DNA of 64,000 nt, taken from Taklimakanibacter sp049323275 (lineage in GTDB: Bacteria; Pseudomonadota; Alphaproteobacteria; Rhizobiales; Aestuariivirgaceae). Below are positions 16,381 to 24,948 of the stretch, one piece after another (positions within the stretch are counted from its first letter, which is position 1; each line of letters opens with the position of its first letter). A program made the position numbers and the translations under genes. The stretch is taken from positions 1-64,000 of the forward strand of contig JBMOOM010000112.1 of the NCBI GenBank assembly GCA_049323275.1, in the 5' to 3' direction. Under the pieces are notes generated by a model. That model saw nothing but the letters and a program-made list of their open reading frames with translations. It was not told the origin of the DNA and ran no database searches.

Positions 16381-18891
16381 TCATTCATCCCTGAGGATCG
16401 GCGCCGGCTTGGCGGTCAGCGCCCGCCAGGTGACCGTGAGGCCGGCGGCGCTCGCCAGCACCATGGCCAGCAGCGCGGTCGAGAGCGCGGTTACCCAGGA
16501 GAAGCTCCACGGCATCTCGAGAATCCAGAAGCTGAGGAACCAGGAGCCGGCGGCGCCGACGGTGACGCCGAAGATCGCCGAGGCGAGGCCCAGAATGCCA
16601 TATTCGATGATGAAGGCCTGGATCAGCTCGAGGCGGGTCGCGCCATAGGTCTTGAGCACGACGGCGTCATAGAGCCGTCCGGCAAGCCCGGCGCTGAGCG
16701 CGCCGGCCAGGACCAGGACGCCGGTGACAAGGGTCAGCGCATTGGCGCCGCGGATGGCGGCGAGCATCTGGGTCAGGAGGTCGGTGACGGTCGCCACCAC
16801 ATCCTTGACGCGGATCGCGGTGACGGTCGGGAAAGCGCCCGACACCTTGTTGAGCAGCTGGCCCTCATCGCCGCCCGACATCTCGATGGTGACGATGTTC
16901 TGATGCGGCGCCTTGGACAAGGTGTCGGGTGTGAAGATCATCAGGAAGTTGATGTCGAGCGAGCGCCAGTTCACTTTCCGGAGGCTCGCGATCTTGGCGG
17001 TGATGTCGCGGCCCAGCACATTCACGGTGATGTCGTCGCCGATCTTGAGGCCGAGACCGTCGGCCACCTCGCCGACGAAGGAGACGAGCGGCGGTCCCTT
17101 GTAATCGGCCGGCCACCAGTCGCCGGCGATCAGCGTCGAGCCTTGCGGCAGGTCGCTCGCATAGGTCAGGCCGCGATCGCCGCGCAGGGCCCAGGCGGTG
17201 TCGGGCGAGGCCTTCACCTTGTCGACGGTGGTGCCCTTCAGATGCGTGATCCGCCCACGGAGCATCGGCGCCGTCTCGACCTTGTCGACGCCCGGTTCCC
17301 TGGTCACGAGGTCGAGGAAAGCCTGCTTCTCGTCATTACGGACATCGAGGAAGAAGAAGGAGGGGGCGCGGTCGGGTATGCCTGAGGTGAGCTCGGTCGA
17401 GATGGTGCGGTCGGTGAGCGCCAGGGTCACGAACAGCGTGAGGCCGAGGCCGAGCGCCAGAATGACCGAGATCGCCGCCGAGCCGGGACGGTGCACATTG
17501 GAAAGCGCATAACGCCAGATGGCGCTTTTCGGCCGCGGCAGCTTGGCGGTGAGGCGGACGATCGCCGCCGCCAGGCCCAGCAGCACGACGAAGCTGCCGG
17601 CGAGGCCGCCTAGATAGATGCTGGTGATGCGGGCATCCGAGAAGCTCGCATAGACGAGGCCGGCCAGCGCCGCCAGAGCGATGGCGATGGTAATAAGCGC
17701 GCCCCAGCCCGGCCAGCCGCCGAAGGCCACGACATGATGGCGGAACAAAGCGGAGGCCGGCACATAGCGGGTGCGGGCGAGCGGCCACATGGTGAAAGCG
17801 ATGGTGACGAGGAAGCCGAAGAGGGCGGCGAGCGCCAGCGGACGCGGCTCGACCCGTGCGGTCAGCGGCAAGGGGATCAGGTCGCCGATCGTCGCCTTGG
17901 CGATGGCCGGCGCCACGGCGCCGAGCGCCAGGCCGATGAGAATGGCGATGAGCGCCACCGCCAAAATCTCGGTCAGGTAGATGCCGGTGATCAGCCGCTG
18001 GCTGGCTCCTAAGCATTTGAGCGTCGCGATCGATTCGGTGCGGCGGCTGATGAAAGCGCTGGCCGCATTGGCGATGCCGGCGCCGCCGATGATGAGGGCG
18101 GTGAGGCCGACCAGCGTCATGAAATAGGACAGCCGCTCGATATATTGGTCGGCGCCGGGCGCGGCGCTGCCGCGGTTGCGCACCCGCCAGCCGGAATCGC
18201 GATGATCTTCCTGCGCCTGGCGCACCACTTCGCGCACCTGCGCGAGGCTCGCGCCATCCGGCATCCTCAGCCGGTATTTCCAGGTGATGAGGCTGCCCGG
18301 CTGGATGAGGCCGGTCGCCTGCAGCGAGGCTTCGCTCATCATCACGCGCGGGCCCAGAGCGAGGCCGTCGGAAATGCGGTCGGGCTCGTGGGTGATGGCG
18401 GCGCGGATCACGAACTCCTTTTCGCCGATCTTGAAACGGTCGCCGGTCCCGAGGCCCAGGCGTTCGAGCAGGATCGGATCGACGGCGACGCCGTCGCCTT
18501 CGATCGCCTGTTTGATGTCGCCGGTCGGCGACAGGGCGAGCGCGCCATAAAGCGGATAGAGGCCGTCGACGGATTTGATCTCGACCAGCGCGGTGCGCTC
18601 ATTGCCGCGCGCCATGGCGCGCAGCGAGCCGACTTTCGAGACGGTGCCCTTGCCGGCGAGGAACGCCATTTCGGCGGGCGTCACCTCGCGGTGGATGAGC
18701 GCCACCTCGACATCGCCGCCGAGCAGAGGCTGGCCCTGCTCGACGAGGCCGCGGTCGATGGCGGCGCCGAGCGAGCCGACGATGGCGATGGCGGCGGTGC
18801 CGAGCGCCAGGCAGATGAGGAAGATCCAGAAGCCTTGCAGTCCCGAGCGCAGATCGCGCCAGGCGTAAGTGAGCCAGAGCTTCGGCATCAT
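16381..18891 (-). CDS. FtsX-like ABC transporter permease (YbbP type)
   Basis: 836 residues: an N-terminal helix, a large periplasmic MacB-like core (about 40-245), three helices, another helix cluster and second periplasmic domain (about 480-700), then the C-terminal FtsX block (about 710-836). The duplicated layout and about ten membrane segments match the YbbP group. Such systems couple ATP hydrolysis to extraction or release of lipids or proteins from the inner membrane rather than solute transport. Overlaps its ATPase gene by 4 bp. Divergent from an esterase as in the E. coli tesA-ybbAP locus. Confidence 0.9.
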   Translation of the reverse strand: MMPKLWLTYAWRDLRSGLQGFWIFLICLALGTAAIAIVGSLGAAIDRGLVEQGQPLLGGDVEVALIHREVTPAEMAFLAGKGTVSKVGSLRAMARGNERTALVEIKSVDGLYPLYGALALSPTGDIKQAIEGDGVAVDPILLERLGLGTGDRFKIGEKEFVIRAAITHEPDRISDGLALGPRVMMSEASLQATGLIQPGSLITWKYRLRMPDGASLAQVREVVRQAQEDHRDSGWRVRNRGSAAPGADQYIERLSYFMTLVGLTALIIGGAGIANAASAFISRRTESIATLKCLGASQRLITGIYLTEILAVALIAILIGLALGAVAPAIAKATIGDLIPLPLTARVEPRPLALAALFGFLVTIAFTMWPLARTRYVPASALFRHHVVAFGGWPGWGALITIAIALAALAGLVYASFSDARITSIYLGGLAGSFVVLLGLAAAIVRLTAKLPRPKSAIWRYALSNVHRPGSAAISVILALGLGLTLFVTLALTDRTISTELTSGIPDRAPSFFFLDVRNDEKQAFLDLVTREPGVDKVETAPMLRGRITHLKGTTVDKVKASPDTAWALRGDRGLTYASDLPQGSTLIAGDWWPADYKGPPLVSFVGEVADGLGLKIGDDITVNVLGRDITAKIASLRKVNWRSLDINFLMIFTPDTLSKAPHQNIVTIEMSGGDEGQLLNKVSGAFPTVTAIRVKDVVATVTDLLTQMLAAIRGANALTLVTGVLVLAGALSAGLAGRLYDAVVLKTYGATRLELIQAFIIEYGILGLASAIFGVTVGAAGSWFLSFWILEMPWSFSWVTALSTALLAMVLASAAGLTVTWRALTAKPAPILRDE

Positions 18892-19571
18892 GGATGGGCG
18901 CCCGAGACGATGCGGCCGTCGCGCACGGCGGCGACGCGGTCGCAGCGTCGGGCGAGCGCCGGGTCATGGGTGATGAGCAGCAAGGTGGTGCCGTCCTCGC
19001 GCTTCAGGCTGAAGAGCAGATCCATGATGGCCGCGCCGGTGTCGAGATCGAGATTGCCGGTCGGCTCGTCGGCCAGGATGATCCTGGCGCCCGAGGCGAG
19101 CGCCCGGGCGATGGCGACGCGCTGCTGCTCGCCGCCCGACAGCTGGCTCGGATAATGGCTGAGGCGGTGGCTGAGGCCCACCCGCTCGAGATGCGTCCTG
19201 GCTTTGGTGAGGGCGTCGGCGACGCCCTTGAATTCGAGCGGCACGGCGACATTCTCGAGCGCCGTCATGGTCGGGATGAGATGGAAGGACTGGAAGACGA
19301 TGCCGATCGCGTCGCGGCGGAAGCGCGCCAGCGCGTCCTCGTTCTTGCCGGCGAGCGGGGTGCCGTTGACGGTGATGGCGCCGGCGCTCACCCGCTCCAG
19401 CCCGGCGATCACCATCAGAAGCGTCGTCTTGCCGGATCCCGAGGGGCCGACAATGCCGAGCGCCTCGCCCGGGCTCACCGAGAGGTCGATGCCGCGCAGG
19501 ATTTCGACGGGACCGGCGCGGCTGGCAAGGGTGAGGCGGACATTTTCGAGGGAGACGATCGGGGAGGGCAT
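18888..19571 (-). CDS. ABC transporter ATP-binding protein (YbbA/LolD type)
   Basis: 227 residues. Walker A GPSGSGKTT near 41-49, signature QLSGGEQQRVAIARALA near 145, Walker B RIILADEPTGNLD with the EPTGNLD extension typical of MacB/LolD/YbbA ATPases, and H-loop LLITHDPALA. It partners with the large FtsX-like permease that follows. Its start is 79 bp from the divergent GDSL esterase gene; regulatory signals for both must lie there. Confidence 0.93.
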   Translation of the reverse strand: MPSPIVSLENVRLTLASRAGPVEILRGIDLSVSPGEALGIVGPSGSGKTTLLMVIAGLERVSAGAITVNGTPLAGKNEDALARFRRDAIGIVFQSFHLIPTMTALENVAVPLEFKGVADALTKARTHLERVGLSHRLSHYPSQLSGGEQQRVAIARALASGARIILADEPTGNLDLDTGAAIMDLLFSLKREDGTTLLLITHDPALARRCDRVAAVRDGRIVSGAHP

Positions 19572-19650
19572 CCGGCCTAGATGGGAGAGGGGCGGTTAAA
19601 AGTCCATACAAGCTCGTGACTTGCCGTTGTCACAAGGAGTTCCTACCTAA

Positions 19651-20283
19651 TTGGACATGCGATTCGGCTTCCTCGCCTTCTGTCTCGGCCTCGTTCTCGC
19701 CTTCTCGCCCGTCCAGGCGCAAAGCCTCCGTATCCTGGCCCTGGGCGACAGCCTGACCGCCGGCCTGGGCGTCGACCCGGCCGACGCCTTTCCCGCCAAG
19801 CTCGAAGCCGCCCTCAAAGCCCGCGGTCACGATATTGTGATCACCAATGCCGGGGTTTCCGGCGACACCAGCACGGCCGGCGCCGAGCGCCTGGACTGGG
19901 CGCTGGCCGACCCGGTCGATGCCGTCATCCTCGAGCTCGGCGCCAATGACGCCTTGCGCGGGATCGATCCGGACCAGACGGAAAAGGCGCTCGACCGTAT
20001 CCTCGCCGAGCTCAAGGCGCGCAAGCTTCCGGTGCTCTTCGCCGGCATGCTCGCGCCGCGCAATCTCGGTCCCGACTATGGGAAGAAATTCGACGCGCTG
20101 TTCCCGCGCCTGGCCGAGAAGCACGGCGTGCTCTTCTACCCTTTCTTCCTCGACGGCGTCGCCGCCGATCCGGCGCTCAACCAGCCGGACGGGCTCCATC
20201 CCAACAGCAAAGGAGTGGATATGATCGTCTCCCGAATCCTTCCGATCACGGAAGACCTGCTCAGGCAGGTCGCCTCCAAATAA
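19651..20283 (+). CDS. Arylesterase / TesA-like GDSL esterase
   Basis: 210 residues with a Sec signal peptide (FGFLAFCLGLVLAFSPVQA), so periplasmic. SGNH/GDSL blocks: GDSLTAGLG with nucleophile Ser34, Gly in the NAGVSGDT block, GANDALRG, and the C-terminal DGLHPN carrying the catalytic Asp and His. It acts on acyl esters or thioesters. Start is TTG 19651 (AAGGAG 11 bp upstream) or ATG 19657; both keep the signal peptide. Divergent from ybbAP-type genes, a conserved arrangement. Confidence 0.9.
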   Translation: MDMRFGFLAFCLGLVLAFSPVQAQSLRILALGDSLTAGLGVDPADAFPAKLEAALKARGHDIVITNAGVSGDTSTAGAERLDWALADPVDAVILELGANDALRGIDPDQTEKALDRILAELKARKLPVLFAGMLAPRNLGPDYGKKFDALFPRLAEKHGVLFYPFFLDGVAADPALNQPDGLHPNSKGVDMIVSRILPITEDLLRQVASK

Positions 20284-20362
20284 CCCTTTTTTTCTTCACG
20301 AATCGCGTTAGCGTAGGACTGCTCACGCGACTAAACGAGCTCCGCTTGAAAGGAGGCCCGCC

Positions 20363-20905
20363 ATGCCGCGACTGTTTACCGGTGTCGAGATCCCGACCGA
20401 CGTTGCCTTCGAGCTCGAACTCATGAAAGGCGGCATCTGGGGCGCACGATGGATCGACCGGGACTCCTATCACATCACGCTCCGCTTCATCGGCGACATC
20501 GACGACGGATTAGCCCGTGAAATCGCGGCTGAACTCGATGCCGTGTCGGCCAAGCCGTTCACGCTGAGGCTCAAGGGCATCGATGCTTTCGGCGGCAACA
20601 AGCCACATTCGCTTTATGCGAGCGTGGCGGAAAGCCCGGAGCTCCGGCGGCTGCAGAGCACGCATGAGCGCATCTGTCAGATGCTGGGCATGCCGCCCGA
20701 GCAGCGCAAGTTCACGCCGCATGTGACGCTGGCGCGCTTGCGCGATACGACGCTCGACCATGTGCATCGCTTCATCGCGGCGCACAGCCTGTTCACGAGC
20801 CGCTTCTTCGAGGTCGACCGCTTCGTCCTGTTCTCGTCCCGGCCGTCGCGCGGCGGCGGGCCTTACGCGGTCGAGGAGGCCTATGCGCTCGGCGCGGCCT
20901 TCTGA
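20363..20905 (+). CDS. thpR: RNA 2',3'-cyclic phosphodiesterase
   Basis: 180 residues of the 2H phosphoesterase (LigT/ThpR) family. The two catalytic HxT motifs are present: His37 in YHITLRF and His120 in PHVTLARL. It opens 2',3'-cyclic phosphates on RNA or tRNA ends. GAAAGGAGG lies 7 bp before the ATG. The pterin dehydratase gene begins 2 bp after its stop, so the two probably form an operon. Confidence 0.93.
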   Translation: MPRLFTGVEIPTDVAFELELMKGGIWGARWIDRDSYHITLRFIGDIDDGLAREIAAELDAVSAKPFTLRLKGIDAFGGNKPHSLYASVAESPELRRLQSTHERICQMLGMPPEQRKFTPHVTLARLRDTTLDHVHRFIAAHSLFTSRFFEVDRFVLFSSRPSRGGGPYAVEEAYALGAAF

Positions 20906-20907
20906 CC

Positions 20908-21207
20908 ATGGCGGCGCGTGACAGGCTGACGCCCGAACGGCGCGCGCAGGCGCTGCAAGACCTTCCCGGCTGGAGCCTGGTCGACGGCCGCGAGGCGATC
21001 ACCCGGAGCTACAAGTTCAAGAGTTTCAGCGAGGCTTTCGGCTTCATGGCGAGGGCGGCGCTCGAGGCCGAGAAGCTCGACCACCACCCGGAATGGTTTA
21101 ACGTTTACAACAGGGTGGATGTGGTGCTCGCCACTCACAGCGCGCAAGGGTTAACGGAACTCGACGTCAAGCTCGCCCAAAAGATGGACCTGATCGCAAA
21201 GTTGTGA
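20908..21207 (+). CDS. 4a-hydroxytetrahydrobiopterin dehydratase
   Basis: 99 residues, the whole pterin-4a-carbinolamine dehydratase (PhhB/PCD) fold. The signature around DHHPEWFNVYNRVDVVL (about 65-81) supplies the two active-site histidines. It regenerates the pterin cofactor of aromatic amino acid hydroxylases; no hydroxylase gene is in the window, and some members have molybdopterin-related roles. Follows thpR by 2 bp. Confidence 0.93.
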   Translation: MAARDRLTPERRAQALQDLPGWSLVDGREAITRSYKFKSFSEAFGFMARAALEAEKLDHHPEWFNVYNRVDVVLATHSAQGLTELDVKLAQKMDLIAKL

Positions 21208-21220
21208 GAAAGTTCAATGT

Positions 21221-21249
21221 CTTGACGGTGGGGTGGGGAGACCCCATAT
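21221..21249 (+). promoter_or_regulatory. Sigma32-like heat-shock promoter of the YbhL gene
   Basis: CTTGACG (21221-21227), a 14-bp spacer and CCCCATAT (21242-21249) closely match the E. coli sigma32 pattern CTTGAAA-N14-CCCCATNT. Transcription would start near 21256, about 32 nt before ATG 21288. A ybhL RNA motif has been described upstream of ybhL in Rhizobiales; this conserved-looking stretch might be part of it, but I cannot compare with its model. GGAGGGAG (21272-21279) is the ribosome-binding site. Confidence 0.6.
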
Positions 21250-21287
21250 GCGATCGGTGTTTCGATTTCCTGGAGGGAGCAACCTAA

Positions 21288-22025
21288 ATGGCTGATGTGA
21301 GATATCAAAACCAGGCGCAGACCCGCGCCGGCACACAGGCCGAGATAGATCAGGGCCTCAGGTCCTACATGCTCGGCGTCTATAATTACATGGCGTCCGG
21401 CCTGGCGGTCACGGGCGCGGTGGCGGCCGGCACCTATATGCTGGCGGTCCAGAACGGCCAGCTGACCCCCTTCGGTCAGACGCTGTTCGCTTCGCCGCTG
21501 ATGTGGGTGTTCGTGCTGGCGCCGGTGGCGCTGGTGTTTTTCCTGTCTTTCCGCATCCATGCGATGAAGGCCGCCACGGCCCAGATCACCTTCTGGGTCT
21601 ATGCGGCGCTCAATGGCGTGGCCTTCTCGACCCTCGGCCTCGTCTATTCGGGCAGCAGCATCACCCGGGTGTTCTTCATCTCGGCGGCGACCTTCGGCGC
21701 CCTGAGCCTCTGGGGCTATACGACCAAGCGCGACCTCACCGGCTGGGGCTCGTTCCTGTTCATGGGCCTCATCGGCATCATCATCGCCAGCCTGGTCAAC
21801 CTGTTCTGGCCGAACGGCGCGCTGCAGTTCGTGATCTCGGTGGTCGGCGTGCTCGTCTTTGCGGGCCTCACCGCCTATGACACCCAGAAGATCAAGGAGA
21901 TGTATTTCGAGGCCGATGACGGCGAGACCATGAGCAAGAAGATCATCATGGGCGCCCTCAATCTCTATCTCGACTTCATCAACCTGTTCCTCATGCTGCT
22001 CCGGCTGTTCGGCAATCGCGAATAA
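21288..22025 (+). CDS. Bax inhibitor-1/YccA family membrane protein (YbhL)
   Basis: 245 residues with seven hydrophobic helices of the TMBIM/BI-1 fold. The last helices carry the Asp-containing segment AYDTQKIKEMYFEADDGE, which matches the pH-sensing region of bacterial BI-1 (YetJ). These proteins are thought to be calcium-leak channels or helpers of membrane protease quality control through FtsH. A sigma32-like promoter upstream and a strong terminator downstream make it a single-gene, probably heat-inducible unit. Confidence 0.92.
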   Translation: MADVRYQNQAQTRAGTQAEIDQGLRSYMLGVYNYMASGLAVTGAVAAGTYMLAVQNGQLTPFGQTLFASPLMWVFVLAPVALVFFLSFRIHAMKAATAQITFWVYAALNGVAFSTLGLVYSGSSITRVFFISAATFGALSLWGYTTKRDLTGWGSFLFMGLIGIIIASLVNLFWPNGALQFVISVVGVLVFAGLTAYDTQKIKEMYFEADDGETMSKKIIMGALNLYLDFINLFLMLLRLFGNRE

Positions 22026-22049
22026 GCCTCGGCGCAAAGACAACTGGAA

Positions 22050-22078
22050 CCCCGGATGGCGACATCCGGGGTTTTTTT
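22050..22078 (+). terminator. Rho-independent terminator
   Basis: Perfect 9-bp stem CCCCGGATG / CATCCGGGG with a GCGA loop followed by seven T. It ends the YbhL transcript. Confidence 0.92.
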
Positions 22079-22094
22079 CTTGCCGGCAAAGGAC

Positions 22095-22496
22095 TCAGAT
22101 GGTGACCAGCTTCGGCCGGCCGAGCAGGACGCGCAGCACCTGCGCCAGATCATGGCCGCGCCGCAGGATCATGCCGCTCTGGGCGATGACCGAATAGGCG
22201 CCCTGGCGGCGCGCCAGGGTCATGTCCTTGACGATGCGATAGAGCGGCATCTCGCTGGTGCGCCGGTAGATCGAGAAGGTGGCGGTGTGGATGTCGAAAT
22301 CGAGCGCGTAATCGCGCCATTCGCCTTCGGCGACCTTCGACCCGTAGAGATTGAGAATAATATTGAGTTCCTTCCGGTCGAAGGCGGTTTTCTTCACCGG
22401 CGGGCTGGTATCCCGAGGTTCCGGACGAGAGCCAGCCGCCCGCGTCCGGAAGGAAACTATAGGCTCGAAATCGCTCACCTTGGTCCGCGACTCCAT
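22095..22496 (-). CDS. DUF2794 domain-containing protein
   Basis: 133 residues. The region from about 38 on (AFDRKELNIILNLYGSKVAEGEWRDY.. ATFSIYRR.. LARRQGAYSVIAQSG) is characteristic of DUF2794, a soluble family confined mostly to Rhizobiales and related alphaproteobacteria. The N-terminal 35 residues are Pro/Arg-rich and probably disordered. Function unknown. Alone on its strand, with the YbhL terminator just beyond its 3' end. Confidence 0.88.
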   Translation of the reverse strand: MESRTKVSDFEPIVSFRTRAAGSRPEPRDTSPPVKKTAFDRKELNIILNLYGSKVAEGEWRDYALDFDIHTATFSIYRRTSEMPLYRIVKDMTLARRQGAYSVIAQSGMILRRGHDLAQVLRVLLGRPKLVTI

Positions 22497-22811
22497 TTCT
22501 CTTGGGGCAAAGCATGGACCCTCCCCGCCGGCTTGGCAAGCGTGCCTTGCGGCAGGTTGATCAACTTGTTGGAATCGAAGCGATTCATGCTTTTCGGGCG
22601 TATTTCCACCTTACCGGCGCGCAATGAAAGTTTCACATTGCCGCCGCAATCCGGCCCTTTGACAGCCAACATGGATGGGCACACTCCAATCGTTGCCTCA
22701 ATGGCCCGGCTGGCGCGAAGCATCGGAAATCTCAGCCCCCCAGCCCCCCGTAGCCAAGTGCCGCCGGGCCGATACCATCTCCCCTTCTGTGAGTAGAGGC
22801 GTATTGAGTTC

Positions 22812-22844
22812 GCGGCCGGTGGAAACACTGGCCGCTTTTCTTTT
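22812..22844 (+). terminator. Orphan rho-independent terminator
   Basis: Ten-pair stem GCGGCCGGTG / CACTGGCCGC with a GAAA tetraloop and tail TTTTCTTTT. No plus-strand gene precedes it for about 800 bp. It could end a small RNA or insulate htpG. Confidence 0.75.
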
Positions 22845-22859
22845 GCCGATTTCGAATAT

Positions 22860-22888
22860 CTTGACGGATGCGAGAGTCTTCCCCAAAT
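22860..22888 (+). promoter_or_regulatory. Sigma32-like heat-shock promoter of htpG
   Basis: CTTGACG (22860-22866), 14-bp spacer, CCCCAAAT (22881-22888). Same -35 and spacing as the promoter before the YbhL gene. Expected start near 22895, 24 nt before the htpG ATG. Confidence 0.65.
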
Positions 22889-22918
22889 GCCTGCCGGAAT
22901 TTGGCATAAGGGTTGAAA

Positions 22919-24814
22919 ATGGCTGAGAAGAAAAAGGCGAAGGCCGGCGAGACGCAGTCCCATAACTTCCAGGCGGAAGTCGCGAAGCTCCTGCATCTGA
23001 TGGTGCATTCGGTCTATTCCGACCGGGACGTCTTCCTGCGCGAGCTCATCTCCAATGCCGCCGACGCCCTCGACAAATTGCGCTACGAGGCGATCGCGAG
23101 GCCTGAGCTTCTCGCCGGCGCGCCCGATCTCGCCATCACCATCACGCCCGACAAGGCGGCCAAGACGCTCACCCTTGCCGACAACGGCATCGGCATGGGC
23201 GAGCAGGAGCTCATCGACAATCTCGGCACCATCGCCAAATCCGGCACCCAGGCCTTCATGGAGCAGGCCAGGACCGATACGGACAAGGGCGGCATCCATC
23301 TCATCGGCCAGTTCGGCGTCGGCTTCTATTCGTCCTTCATGGTCGCCCATAAGGTCGACGTGATCTCGCGCAAGGCCGGAACCGATGCGGCCTTCGCCTG
23401 GTCGTCGGACGGCACCGGCACCTTCACGGTGACCCCGGTCAAACCGGAAGAGGCGCCGCAGCGGGGCACCCGCATCGTTCTCCATCTCAAGGAGGACGCC
23501 CTCGAATTCCTCGAGGACTGGAAGATCGAGGAAGTGGTGCGCGCCTATTCCGATCATATCGCGCATCCGATCCGGCTCGCCCAAGGGGCAGAGACGACGC
23601 GCCAGATCAATGCGGCCTCGGCCATCTGGACACGCGCCAAGGCCGATATCACGCCCGACCAGTACAAGGAATTCTTCGGCCATATCACCGGCGCCTATTC
23701 CGACCCGGCGCTGACGCTCCATTACAAGGCGGAAGGCCGCAACGAATATACGGTGCTGCTCTTCGTGCCGGGCGAAAAGCCCTTCGATCTCTATGATCCG
23801 GAGCGCCGCGGCCGCCAGAAGCTCTATGTGCGGCGCGTCTTCATCACCAGCGACGCCGAATTGCTGCCGCCTTATCTGCGCTTCGTGCGCGGCGTCATCG
23901 ACAGCGAGGACATGCCGCTCAACATCTCGCGCGAGATGCTGCAGCACAATCCGCAAGTGGCGGCGATCCGCAAGGCGGTCACCAACAAGGTGCTGGCCGA
24001 GCTCAAGAAGTGCTTCGAGACGGAGTCTGAAAAAGCCGTCAAAATCTGGGATGCCTTCGGTCCGGTCATCAAGGAAGGCCTCTATGAGGATATGGAGCGG
24101 CGCGATCAGCTGTTCGAGATCGCCCGCTTCAACACCACGAAGCGCGACGGCGTGACGCTGAAGGAATATGTCGCCGATCTGAAAGCCAACCAGACGGCGA
24201 TCTACTATCTCACCGCCGACGATGCGGCGAAGGCCAAGGCCAGCCCGCAGCTCGAAGGTTTCCGCGCCCGCGGCATCGAGGTGCTGCTGCTCACCGATGC
24301 GGTCGACAGCTTCTGGGTGCGCATGGCGCTGGGCTTCGACGGCAAGCCGTTCAAATCGGTGACACAGGGTGCCGCCGATCTCGATCTCATCCCGCTCGAG
24401 AACGAAGCGCCGAAATCCGATGCCGATGAAGGCGCCACCGCGACGCTCATCGCGCTCATCAAGCAGACGCTCGGCGATCAGGTCGCCGATGTGCGCAAAT
24501 CGGCGCGCCTTACCGACAGCCCGGTCTGTCTCGTCGCCAGCGACCAGGGTCTGGACCGCACGCTGGAGAAACTGCTGGCGCGTCAGGGCACCACGGATGT
24601 GAAGGTCACCGCGCCGATCCTCGAGATCAATGCCGGCCATGCGCTCATCAAGGCGTTGGCCGAGACCGCCAAGAAAGGCGGCGCCTCAGCCGAGCTCGGC
24701 GACGCCTCGGGCCTGCTGCTCGACCTCGCCCGCGTGATGGACGGCGAACGCGTCGCCGACCCGGCGAAATTCGCCGGCTCGGTCAGCGCGCTGATGCAGA
24801 AAGCCTACAGCTGA
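22919..24814 (+). CDS. htpG: Molecular chaperone HtpG (Hsp90)
   Basis: 631 residues from ATG 22919 (AAGGG 6 bp upstream; an in-frame TTG lies 6 bp earlier). The GHKL ATP-binding N-domain shows NAADALDKLRYEA, DNGIGMG and GQFGVGFYSSFMVAHKV; the middle domain carries YVRRVFITSD and the catalytic-loop region SREMLQHNP; the C-domain dimerises. Cytoplasmic chaperone of the heat-shock regulon, consistent with the sigma32-like promoter. Confidence 0.97.
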   Translation: MAEKKKAKAGETQSHNFQAEVAKLLHLMVHSVYSDRDVFLRELISNAADALDKLRYEAIARPELLAGAPDLAITITPDKAAKTLTLADNGIGMGEQELIDNLGTIAKSGTQAFMEQARTDTDKGGIHLIGQFGVGFYSSFMVAHKVDVISRKAGTDAAFAWSSDGTGTFTVTPVKPEEAPQRGTRIVLHLKEDALEFLEDWKIEEVVRAYSDHIAHPIRLAQGAETTRQINAASAIWTRAKADITPDQYKEFFGHITGAYSDPALTLHYKAEGRNEYTVLLFVPGEKPFDLYDPERRGRQKLYVRRVFITSDAELLPPYLRFVRGVIDSEDMPLNISREMLQHNPQVAAIRKAVTNKVLAELKKCFETESEKAVKIWDAFGPVIKEGLYEDMERRDQLFEIARFNTTKRDGVTLKEYVADLKANQTAIYYLTADDAAKAKASPQLEGFRARGIEVLLLTDAVDSFWVRMALGFDGKPFKSVTQGAADLDLIPLENEAPKSDADEGATATLIALIKQTLGDQVADVRKSARLTDSPVCLVASDQGLDRTLEKLLARQGTTDVKVTAPILEINAGHALIKALAETAKKGGASAELGDASGLLLDLARVMDGERVADPAKFAGSVSALMQKAYS

Positions 24815-24830
24815 ACTCTCTTGCCTTACT

Positions 24831-24937
24831 CTGAGGCGCCCGGCGTAGCCGGGCCCCGAAGGGTATGTTGCAATAGGAGCGATCTGTCCTGATGGGTGCT
24901 TCGAGGAACGCTTCGCGGCCACCTCAGCGTGAGGGTG
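24831..24937. repeat. Intergenic palindromic repeat, family B copy 1
   Basis: Starts CTGAGGCGCCCGGC and ends CACCTCAGCGTGAGG. It carries the module TCCTGATGGGTGCTTCGAGG, also found (with two changes) at 48422-48441. On the opposite strand it aligns with the element at 48368-48466. No gene is seen between htpG and the DUF1287 gene. Confidence 0.55.
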
Positions 24938-24948
24938 TTTGCTTCTGA

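Larger units (their letters stand above)
22497..22918. other. Gap without a convincing gene; contains an orphan terminator and a heat-shock promoter
   Basis: No frame has coding character (the 83- and 69-residue frames here look like chance). Visible items are a small hairpin GAATCG-AAG-CGATTC near 22572-22586, the terminator at 22812-22844 and the sigma32-like promoter at 22860-22888. A plus-strand transcript ending at the orphan terminator would be non-coding; I do not recognise it as SRP RNA, 6S RNA or RNase P. Confidence 0.4.

Noticed and set aside
22675..22926. 83-codon frame before htpG
   Set aside because: Crosses the terminator and heat-shock promoter, lacks a ribosome-binding site and resembles no protein.
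22475..24640. Antisense frame of 721 codons opposite htpG
   Set aside because: Mirror of htpG codons, no family features.
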